From JBOFOR01 sp051659545 (GTDB taxonomy: Bacteria > Bacillota > Clostridia > Peptostreptococcales > Peptostreptococcaceae): a DNA stretch of 28,535 nt. The translations under genes and the position numbers were made by a program. The stretch is from contig NZ_JBOFOR010000229.1 of assembly GCF_051659545.1 (NCBI RefSeq), forward strand, positions 1-28,535. The letters are read 5' to 3'. Positions within the stretch are counted from its first letter, which is position 1. Each line of letters starts with the position of its first letter. Under the pieces are notes generated by a model. That model made no database searches. It was not told where the DNA came from and worked only from the letters and a program-made list of their open reading frames with translations. Shown in pieces: positions 15,990 to 21,839 of the stretch.

Positions 15990-16048
15990 ATTTTATTAAT
16001 TAAAATGTAAAAGGTTACTCAATCTAAAAATAATTTGTCTAAAAAGAA

Positions 16049-16076
16049 AATTTATTTTTAAAATCAAAAATAAATT
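16049..16076. repeat. 11-bp inverted repeat in an AT-rich spacer
   Basis: AATTTATTTTT and its exact complement are separated by 6 nt. It sits in the 280-bp gap between the minus-strand cluster and the HSDR_N-like gene. AT-only arms make it weak as a terminator; no gene found in this gap. Confidence 0.35.
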
Positions 16077-16139
16077 GTAATTAAACAAATAGGATTTGGG
16101 TATAATTGAACTGTACCTAAATATACTTGAAGATAAATA

Positions 16140-16167
16140 TTGAAAAAAATAATAAATTTAGTATACT
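16140..16167 (+). promoter_or_regulatory. SigA-type promoter of the HSDR_N/metal-tail gene
   Basis: TTGAAA (16140-16145), 16 bp, TATACT (16162-16167). Predicted transcription start near 16174 and a 5' UTR of about 45 nt. Confidence 0.5.
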
Positions 16168-16175
16168 ATAGTAAG

Positions 16176-16191
16176 GTAATGTTTACGTTAC
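16176..16191. promoter_or_regulatory. Imperfect palindrome at the predicted transcription start
   Basis: GTAATGTTTACGTTAC has matching outer GTAA/TTAC and partial inner symmetry and begins about 9 bp after the -10, a common place for a repressor operator. Confidence 0.35.
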
Positions 16192-16220
16192 AAGCACTAA
16201 GCAATGAAAGGAGAATTACA

Positions 16221-16745
16221 ATGTCAAAAGAATTAGTAAAAGAAAGAGTAATAAAGTATTTAATGGAGGATTTATTAGTTCCTCAAGATATGATAGATAC
16301 AAATGTTCCTTTAGCTGAGTTTGAAGAGGGTGCAGAGGGAATATTAGATATAGTTGTTAATGTTAAGGATAAAGAAGACTACTATGCTCCAGTTATGATA
16401 GTACAATGTATGGATGAAGATATAGCATTAGAAGGAGAAGTTATTCAAAAACAAGTAGACTTCTTAGAAGATGTTGATAATATAACAATGGCAGGAAGAT
16501 TAGTTTTAACTAATGGAGAGGCTATGATGTATGCAGATTGGACAGGAGAAGAATACAACACAGAAGCATCTTTACCAAACTATGAAGTTATGGTAAAAGA
16601 ATTTTTTGAAATGGAAGCAGTAGTACTAGAACATGAGCAAGAACACCAACATGACCATGAATGTGGATGTGGACATGATCATAGTCATGAAGAAGGACAT
16701 GAGTGTGGATGTGGTTCAGACTGTGGATGTAACCACAAGAAATAA
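16221..16745 (+). CDS. HSDR_N-like (PD-(D/E)XK fold) protein with His/Cys-rich metal-binding tail
   Basis: 174 aa in two parts. Residues about 1-130 resemble the N-terminal domain of type I restriction R subunits (HSDR_N_2): KERVIKYLMEDLLVP opening, ILDIVV strand with Asp43, VMIVQCM strand and the GRLVLTNGEAMMYADW segment. The catalytic E-x-K of that fold would fall at Gln62 and Met64, so nuclease activity is not expected. Residues 138-174 are a metal-binding tail with 9 His and 6 Cys, including HECGCG twice and DCGCNH. No other restriction genes are present. An in-frame start at 16140 is possible but GAAAGGAG lies correctly before the ATG at 16221. A metal sensor, store or chaperone is the natural reading; partner unknown. 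Confidence 0.75.
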   Translation: MSKELVKERVIKYLMEDLLVPQDMIDTNVPLAEFEEGAEGILDIVVNVKDKEDYYAPVMIVQCMDEDIALEGEVIQKQVDFLEDVDNITMAGRLVLTNGEAMMYADWTGEEYNTEASLPNYEVMVKEFFEMEAVVLEHEQEHQHDHECGCGHDHSHEEGHECGCGSDCGCNHKK

Positions 16746-16766
16746 AACTATATAGAGTAAGTAAAC

Positions 16767-16795
16767 TTGACTATATTTTTTAATGATGTTATTAT
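16767..16795 (+). promoter_or_regulatory. Promoter of a probable small RNA
   Basis: TTGACT (16767-16772), exactly 17 bp, TATTAT (16790-16795). It begins 22 bp after the preceding stop codon and points at a terminator about 95 bp further on with no ORF between. Confidence 0.55.
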
Positions 16796-16801
16796 TAGAG
16801 A

Positions 16802-16920
16802 GTTAAAAATTCTTTATAAACCGTAAGTGTTGGGGCAAAAAATACTTAGGATTTATTAATAGAGGGATTTATAACGTCGTTCGAATAAAGAAGACCGCAT
16901 AATTTGTGGTCTTTTTTATT
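16802..16920 (+). ncRNA. Candidate free-standing small RNA of about 115-120 nt
   Basis: A consensus promoter and a rho-independent terminator bracket a stretch with no start codon and RBS. Predicted folds: a 5' hairpin of CC plus TAAGTGTT pairing with AATACTTA plus GG (16821-16850), with loop GGGGCAAAA; two direct GGATTTAT copies (16849-16856, 16865-16872) as single-stranded segments; a small TTTAT/ATAAA stem around AACGTCGTT; then the 3' terminator. The exposed GGGG loop could pair with C-rich or anti-RBS targets. It matches no RNA family I recognise. Alternatively it is a leader or processed 3' end of the upstream gene. Confidence 0.5.
16891..16920 (+). terminator. Rho-independent terminator of the small RNA
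   Basis: 9-bp stem AAGACCGCA/TGTGGTCTT (16891-16899 with 16905-16913, one G-U), 5-nt loop, then T-rich tail. Downstream to 17118 is an A-tract (16928-16950) and the promoter region of the sigma gene; TTGAAG-18-TATAGA (17027-17056) is a weak promoter candidate. Confidence 0.88.
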
Positions 16921-17118
16921 TTATATTTAAAAAAAAATAAAAAAAAAAAAGGAAAATTGATGTTATAAGTAGAATAATAGATAAATAAAATTATTGACAT
17001 TTAAGTTAAATTGAAAGGAATTTTTTTTGAAGTAGCATCATATTATTAAATATAGATGTACTGCAGAAAATTATTATATTTCAATTAACAAACTATTTAG
17101 TATAAAAGGAGTTAGGTT

Positions 17119-18003
17119 ATGGGGGCTAAAAAAGAACATACTTATGAGAATTATATTTATGGGGATTCATCGAATACATCGAATGCAATGAAAATGTACT
17201 TAAAAGAAATTGAAGAGTATAAGATGTTGTCTGCAGTAGAAGAAGTTGAATTAGCAAAAGAAATAATCAACTCTTCATCAGAAGCCAAAGAACAATTTAT
17301 AAACGCAAATTATAGACTAGTTGTAAGCATAGCCAAAAAATATAGAAAAGAAAATGTAGATATGTTAGACTTAATTCAAGCGGGAAATATTGGACTTATA
17401 AAGGCTGTAGAAAAATATGATTATAAAAAGGGATACAAATTTAGTACTTATGCAACATGGTGGATTAAACAAAGTATAACAAGATATATAGATGACTGTG
17501 AAAATACAATTAGAATACCAGTACATCTTCATCAAAGGATAAACTTTGTAAAGAGAAAAAAACAAGAGCTTGCTAACGAACTTCAAAGAGAACCGAGCTT
17601 AGATGAACTTGCAGAAGTTTGCGATCTTGAAGTAGATAAAATTCTAGATATATTAAAGCGAGATAAAAACATTGTATCTCTAGATACTCCTATAAAAGAG
17701 GATGAAGACAGTAGTCTAGTAGAGTTTATTCCATCAGACGCAAATTTCGGTGATGTAGTAATGCATGAAATTGAGCAAAGAAACTTAAGGGAAAAAATAG
17801 AAGAATTATTAACGGGGCTTAGTGATCAAGAACAAAAAGTTCTTAGAATGAGATTTGGTCTAGATGATGATACTCCTAAAACACTTGAAGAAATTGGAAA
17901 AGTATTTGGAGTAACAAGAGAGAGAATCAGACAAATAGAAGCAAAAGCCATAAGAAAACTAAGACACCCAAGTAGATTAAAACAACTTAAACATTTTTAT
18001 TAA
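17119..18003 (+). CDS. RNA polymerase sigma-70 family factor, SigA-like (second, group 2 type)
   Basis: 294-aa sigma factor with regions 1.2 to 4 but no region 1.1 and no large non-conserved insert, shorter than a housekeeping SigA (about 360-380 aa). Region 1.2 begins near 20 (MKMYLKEIEEYKMLS), region 2.1-2.2 has NYRLVVSIAKKY and DLIQAGNIGLIKAVEKYD, region 2.3-2.4 has FSTYATWWIKQSITRYI (108-124), followed by IRIPVHLHQRI in 3.0, and region 4.2 is TLEEIGKVFGVTRERIRQIE (255-274). The 2.4/3.0 boundary reads YIDDCENTIRIPVHLHQ where SigA usually has AIADQARTIRIPVHMVE, so promoter preference may be close to but not the same as SigA. RBS AAAGGAG. Resembles the extra SigA2 known in C. difficile relatives; physiological trigger unknown. 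Confidence 0.9.
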   Translation: MGAKKEHTYENYIYGDSSNTSNAMKMYLKEIEEYKMLSAVEEVELAKEIINSSSEAKEQFINANYRLVVSIAKKYRKENVDMLDLIQAGNIGLIKAVEKYDYKKGYKFSTYATWWIKQSITRYIDDCENTIRIPVHLHQRINFVKRKKQELANELQREPSLDELAEVCDLEVDKILDILKRDKNIVSLDTPIKEDEDSSLVEFIPSDANFGDVVMHEIEQRNLREKIEELLTGLSDQEQKVLRMRFGLDDDTPKTLEEIGKVFGVTRERIRQIEAKAIRKLRHPSRLKQLKHFY

Positions 18004-18022
18004 ATTATATTTATATATTCAT

Positions 18023-18058
18023 AAAATAAAGTGAAAGCTATAGCTTTTACTTTATTTT
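18023..18058 (+). terminator. Terminator of the sigma factor gene
   Basis: A 17-bp stem (18023-18039 with 18042-18058, one G-U), T-rich right arm; symmetrical enough to work in both directions. Confidence 0.85.
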
Positions 18059-18060
18059 AT

Positions 18061-18075
18061 TTGCAAACGTTTTCA
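18061..18075. promoter_or_regulatory. Perfect match to the CcpA cre consensus
   Basis: TTGCAAACGTTTTCA fits WTGNAANCGNWNNCW at all fixed positions. It starts 3 bp after the sigma terminator and could overlap the -35 of TTGCAA-18-TTTAAT. No gene begins within 300 bp: 18076-18383 is AT-rich and shows no ORF with an RBS. Confidence 0.5.
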
Positions 18076-18383
18076 CAAAGAACTTTTAATAAGTAAATAG
18101 TAGCACAAAATAAAAAAGAAATCATCTAAATAAAATTAATTTTAAGAAAAATATATTTAATATTAAGAACAGATTGGATTATAAAATATAGTATAAAAAA
18201 AAATATAATGAAAAAAATAAATAAATAACATGGCAATATTAAATAACATAATAAATATTATTTATTTGTTTAATAAAAAGAATATATATTTAATGTGAAA
18301 TAATAGTTGAAAATTAAGAAAATTAGAACTACAATTATTTTTAATTAAATATAAACCAAAATAAATTAAATTAGGAGGATATT

Positions 18384-18513
18384 ATGAATAAATTAGGAAA
18401 GGATTTAAGCGTACAATTTTATAGCTATTATTATTACTTTAGTTTTAGCTGGGGCTACTTTTTTAGCGCTAGAAAATTATTATGCAAAAATAAATATAAA
18501 TCCTTTTTACTGA
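18384..18513 (+). pseudogene. Frameshifted micro-gene for a single-pass membrane protein
   Basis: A perfect AGGAGG-type RBS (18373-18378) precedes ATG and MNKLGKDLSVQF. At the TTTT run 18417-18420 the zero frame becomes an odd Tyr-rich sequence (to TGA 18519-18521), while shifting by one base gives IAIIITLVLAGATFLALENYYAKININPFY and a TGA at 18511-18513, a typical basic start plus transmembrane helix. So one extra T (mutation, sequencing error or slippage site) separates the start from the natural frame. Product would be about 42 aa; function unknown. Confidence 0.5.
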
Positions 18514-18544
18514 TGAGTTGATAATATCAATGTCTTAAAGAATA

Positions 18545-18594
18545 TTTATAAATTATTGTAAACAAGAATATTGTATACAAATAATGTATATAAA
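18545..18594 (+). promoter_or_regulatory. Long imperfect hairpin in the aroF leader
   Basis: TTTATA, ATTATT, GTA and ACAA (18545-18565) pair with TTGT, TAC, AATAAT and TATAAA (18571-18594) around a GAATA loop, about 19 pairs with small bulges. It includes two tandem near-palindromes, TTGTAAACAA (18556-18565) and TTGTATACAA (18571-18580, perfect), which could instead be protein binding sites. Its 3' end overlaps the following terminator by 3 nt. Confidence 0.45.
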
Positions 18595-18625
18595 TAGGAC
18601 TCATAGTATGAGTCCTATTTTTTTT
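18592..18625 (+). terminator. Terminator in the leader of the aromatic amino acid operon
   Basis: Perfect 13-bp stem (18592-18604 with 18608-18620), 3-nt loop and T-run. Only 35 nt remain to the aroF start codon, leaving no room for a normal promoter, so it is either an attenuator or an incomplete terminator read through. No T-box motif is seen upstream. Confidence 0.8.
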
Positions 18626-18659
18626 ATAAAATTATTAAACAAATAAGGAGAGAAAAACT

Positions 18660-19673
18660 ATGGTAATTATATTAAAATCAAGAAATATTAACGAAGGTGC
18701 TAAAAAGCTTCTTCAAAAAATTAAAGATTTAGGATTAGAAACAAGTGTTATTGAAGGTGAAAGTAAGACAATTATAGGCATTGTTGGAGACACTAGTAAA
18801 TTAGACCCATCAAAACTTGAAGCAAATAAAGAGGTTGAAAAAGTTATGTACATTCAAGAACCATATAAAAAAGCAAATAGATTCTTCCACCCAGAAGATA
18901 CAATAGTTGATATTAATGGAGTAAAAATAGGTGGCAAGAAAATAGCATTAATAGCAGGGCCTTGCTCAGTTGAAAGCAAAGAACAAATTGAAGAAATTGC
19001 AAGTGAAGTGAAATTACATTCGGCAGGAATTTTAAGAGGTGGAGCATTTAAGCCTAGAACATCGCCATATAGCTTCCAAGGAATGGAGTTAGAAGGATTA
19101 GAATTATTAAAAAGTGCTAGAGAGAAAACTGGAATGCCAATAGTCACAGAGATAATGTCTACAAGTATGATTGAAAAATTTGTGGAAGATGTAGATATTA
19201 TACAAGTTGGTGCTAGAAATATGCAAAACTTTGATTTATTAAAAGAGCTTGGAAAAATAGATAAGCCAATTTTATTAAAAAGAGGACTAAGTGCAACTAT
19301 CGAAGAGTTATTGATGTCAGCTGAATATATAATGGCAGGTGGAAATAACAATGTAATATTATGTGAAAGAGGAATAAGAACATATGAAAATTACACAAGA
19401 AATACACTAGACTTAAGTGCTATACCAGCTATAAAAAAATTAAGTCACTTGCCAATAATAGTAGATCCAAGTCATGCTGCAGGTAAAGCCTGGATGGTTG
19501 AGCCTTTATCAAAAGCCGCAATAGCAGTAGGAGCAGATGGATTAATTATTGAGGTACACAATGACCCAGCTAATGCACTTTGTGATGGTCAACAATCAAT
19601 AAAACCAGAAGAATTTAAAAATTTAGTAGAAGAATTAAAGATTATTGCAAATGCAGTGGGTAGAGAGATATAA
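18660..19673 (+). CDS. aroF: 3-deoxy-7-phosphoheptulonate (DAHP) synthase, type I-beta
   Basis: 337-aa enzyme condensing phosphoenolpyruvate and erythrose 4-phosphate, the first step of the shikimate pathway. Residues 1-70 form the ferredoxin-like N-terminal domain (possible allosteric control); the TIM barrel follows with LIAGPCSVES, GGAFKPRTSPYSFQG, QVGARNMQNF, LLKRG, ERGIRTYENYTRNTLDLSAI (in order) and PIIVDPSHAAG, all typical of the Thermotoga/Bacillus AroF-AroG class. RBS AAGGAG precedes the ATG. First gene of aroF-pheA-tyrA. Confidence 0.96.
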   Translation: MVIILKSRNINEGAKKLLQKIKDLGLETSVIEGESKTIIGIVGDTSKLDPSKLEANKEVEKVMYIQEPYKKANRFFHPEDTIVDINGVKIGGKKIALIAGPCSVESKEQIEEIASEVKLHSAGILRGGAFKPRTSPYSFQGMELEGLELLKSAREKTGMPIVTEIMSTSMIEKFVEDVDIIQVGARNMQNFDLLKELGKIDKPILLKRGLSATIEELLMSAEYIMAGGNNNVILCERGIRTYENYTRNTLDLSAIPAIKKLSHLPIIVDPSHAAGKAWMVEPLSKAAIAVGADGLIIEVHNDPANALCDGQQSIKPEEFKNLVEELKIIANAVGREI

Positions 19674-19693
19674 ATTTTAGGGATGGTGATTAG

Positions 19694-20809
19694 ATGGATT
19701 ATAATTTAAGTAATCTTAGAGACTCTATAGATAATATAGATAGTCAAATTATTAAATTATTTGAAGCAAGAATGGAAACTTCTTTAAAAATAGCTAAATA
19801 TAAAAAAGAAAATAATCTTCCTATATTTAATAAATCTAGAGAAGATGAAGTTATAAAAAATAATATAGAAAAAGTAAAAAATAAAGAACTAATAAAACAC
19901 ACTGAAGATCTTTTAAAGTGCTTAATGAAGGAAAGTAAAAAATATCAATATAATAAGACTAATTTAAAGGAAATACCTCTTTCAAAAGGAGAAATACTAA
20001 AGATAGGATTCCAAGGAACAAAGGGATCTTACTCAGAGGAAGCTCTTATAGAGTATTTTGGAGAAGAACATGAACTATTTAATTACGAAAAATTCGAAGG
20101 TGTTTTTGAAGCTTTAAAATACAAGTATATAGACTATGGAGTATTGCCTATTGAAAATACATCGACTGGATCGATTTCTCAAATTTATGATTTATTAAAA
20201 AAGTACGGATACTATATTGTTGGAGAAACAAAAATTAAAGTTGAGCATTATTTACTAGGAGTTAAAGGTGCTAGAATTTTAGATATTGAAGAAATTTATT
20301 CTCATCATCAAGGTTTTGAACAAAGTAGCGATTTTTTAAATACATTACCTAGTTGTAAAATGATACCATACTATAATACTGCAATTAGTGCTAAGTATGT
20401 AAAGGATTGTAATGATACAAGCAAGGCGTGTGTATGCAGTAAACGTGCTAAAAAAATATATGACCTTGAAGTACTAAAACCAAATATAAATAATGTAAAG
20501 GAAAATTATACAAGATTTATTATAGTAGGGCGAGAATTAGAAAATAATGAAATTTGCAACAAGATGACAGTAGTTTTTTCAGTAGGTCATAAACCTGGAA
20601 CTTTATATAGGCAATTAGAGACTTTTGAAAAAGAAAACATAAATATGCTTAAAATAGAATCGAGACCCTTTGGAGATGGATCATTTTGTTATTTCTTCTA
20701 TGTAGATATAGAAGGTAATCTGGAAGATGAAAATGTGAAAATAGCCTTGGATATAATAGGCCAGAATAGTTTAGAATTTAAAATATTGGGTTGCTATAAA
20801 AAAAATTAA
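19694..20809 (+). CDS. pheA: Bifunctional chorismate mutase / prephenate dehydratase (P-protein)
   Basis: 371 aa. AroQ-type chorismate mutase at about 1-90 (LRDSIDNIDSQIIKLFEARM start), prephenate dehydratase at about 102-280 with GFQGTKGSYSEEA, the PIENTSTGSI motif and the catalytic NYTRFIIVG (T273-R274-F275), and a C-terminal ACT domain (about 292-371) with GTLYRQLETF (302-311) and ESRP (322-325), the two motifs that bind phenylalanine for feedback inhibition. It converts chorismate via prephenate to phenylpyruvate. 20 nt after aroF; a Gly-rich RBS AGGGATGG precedes the ATG. All key residues look intact. Confidence 0.95.
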   Translation: MDYNLSNLRDSIDNIDSQIIKLFEARMETSLKIAKYKKENNLPIFNKSREDEVIKNNIEKVKNKELIKHTEDLLKCLMKESKKYQYNKTNLKEIPLSKGEILKIGFQGTKGSYSEEALIEYFGEEHELFNYEKFEGVFEALKYKYIDYGVLPIENTSTGSISQIYDLLKKYGYYIVGETKIKVEHYLLGVKGARILDIEEIYSHHQGFEQSSDFLNTLPSCKMIPYYNTAISAKYVKDCNDTSKACVCSKRAKKIYDLEVLKPNINNVKENYTRFIIVGRELENNEICNKMTVVFSVGHKPGTLYRQLETFEKENINMLKIESRPFGDGSFCYFFYVDIEGNLEDENVKIALDIIGQNSLEFKILGCYKKN

Positions 20810-20818
20810 GGAGCCAAA

Positions 20819-21661
20819 ATGATAATAACTATAGTGGGATTAGGAGTAATAGGAGGGTCTTACGCTTTAAGTTTAAAGGAAAAATACAATAATATATTTG
20901 CAATAGATATAAATAAAAAATCTTTAGAAGAAGCTAAGAAAAACCAGATTATAAAAGATGGAGCTAATTATTTAAGTGAAAAATCATATGAGATTATAGC
21001 TAAAACAGATATTTTAGTTTTAGCTATCTACCCTAGTATGATAGGAGAATTTATAGATAACTATAAAAGTAAATTTAAAGAAGGTCTTATAATTACTGAC
21101 GTTGCTGGAATTAAAGCAAAAGTTATGGAGGATATAGATGAAAAGTTGCCTAAGAATGTGGATTTTATATTTACCCATCCAATGGCGGGCAAAGAGAAAA
21201 AGGGTTTTAGTTATGCAAGTAGCAGTATTTTCAAAGGTGCAAACTTTATTATAATACCTACAGCAGAAAATAAAGACTTTAATATTAAAATTATAGAAAA
21301 TTTAGCTAAAGACATGGGCTTTGAAAATATCAAATATATATCAAAAGAAGAACATGATAAAATAATAGCTTTTACAAGTCAATTACCCCATGTAATTGCA
21401 GTATCTTTAATAAATAGTGACAACTTAGGAGTGGATACAGGTAAGTTTACAGGAGATAGTTATAGAGAACTAACTAGGATTGCAAATATAAATGAAGATT
21501 TATGGAGTGAATTATTTTTATACAACAAGGAAAATTTGATAAATATGATAGAAGGATTTGAAAAGCAAATTTCAATAATAAAAAGCAGTTTAAAAGAAGA
21601 TAATATAAATGAATTAAAAGGAAGATTTATAGAATCTACAAAAAGAAGAGAAGCACTATAA
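20819..21661 (+). CDS. tyrA: Prephenate dehydrogenase
   Basis: 280-aa NAD-dependent enzyme making 4-hydroxyphenylpyruvate for tyrosine. N-terminal dinucleotide motif GLGVIGGSYALSL (residues 7-19), the DVAGIKAKVM and FTHPMAGKEKKGF segments with the catalytic His, and SQLPHVIAVSL in the helical C-terminal half are present. It lacks the C-terminal ACT domain found in Bacillus TyrA (about 370 aa), so feedback control by tyrosine through that domain is absent. Its RBS AAGGAG overlaps the end of pheA (9 nt gap), so translation is probably coupled. Confidence 0.95.
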   Translation: MIITIVGLGVIGGSYALSLKEKYNNIFAIDINKKSLEEAKKNQIIKDGANYLSEKSYEIIAKTDILVLAIYPSMIGEFIDNYKSKFKEGLIITDVAGIKAKVMEDIDEKLPKNVDFIFTHPMAGKEKKGFSYASSSIFKGANFIIIPTAENKDFNIKIIENLAKDMGFENIKYISKEEHDKIIAFTSQLPHVIAVSLINSDNLGVDTGKFTGDSYRELTRIANINEDLWSELFLYNKENLINMIEGFEKQISIIKSSLKEDNINELKGRFIESTKRREAL

Positions 21662-21741
21662 AAAAATTCGCTTTACCTAAGTTATCTATAGTCGATACCG
21701 TCAATATCGCCTAGAAAATGCTTAAGGGAAGCGAATTTTTT
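21661..21741 (+). terminator. Unusually large terminator structure after tyrA
   Basis: Outer 13-bp perfect stem AAAAAATTCGCTT/AAGCGAATTTTTT (21661-21673 with 21729-21741) encloses more pairing: CTAAG/CTTAG-like helix, CTA/TAG, and an inner CGATA/TATCG hairpin with a 7-nt loop. The poly-T arm terminates; the 55-nt structured interior is unusual for a simple terminator. Confidence 0.75.
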
Positions 21742-21839
21742 AATTTAATTCAATTATAAATTGGTGATAAAAAAATAAAAACAACTCATATAATAATATA
21801 AAGCAAAAGTTAAAAAAACTTGTAAAAAGGAATGAGTCT

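Noticed and set aside
16140..16220. 27-residue upstream extension of the HSDR_N-like protein
   Set aside because: The extension lies over the predicted promoter and lacks an RBS; GAAAGGAG fits the ATG at 16221.
16928..16950. Poly-A tract as a possible assembly artefact or slippage promoter element
   Set aside because: A-tracts of this length are common in such AT-rich spacers and no further signal supports a function.
18521..18659. T-box riboswitch ahead of aroF
   Set aside because: No T-box core (GGTGGNACCGCG-like) or specifier stem features are seen; only a long hairpin and a terminator.
18854..19351. 165-codon minus-strand frame within aroF
   Set aside because: Antisense shadow of the DAHP synthase barrel; no RBS or family features.
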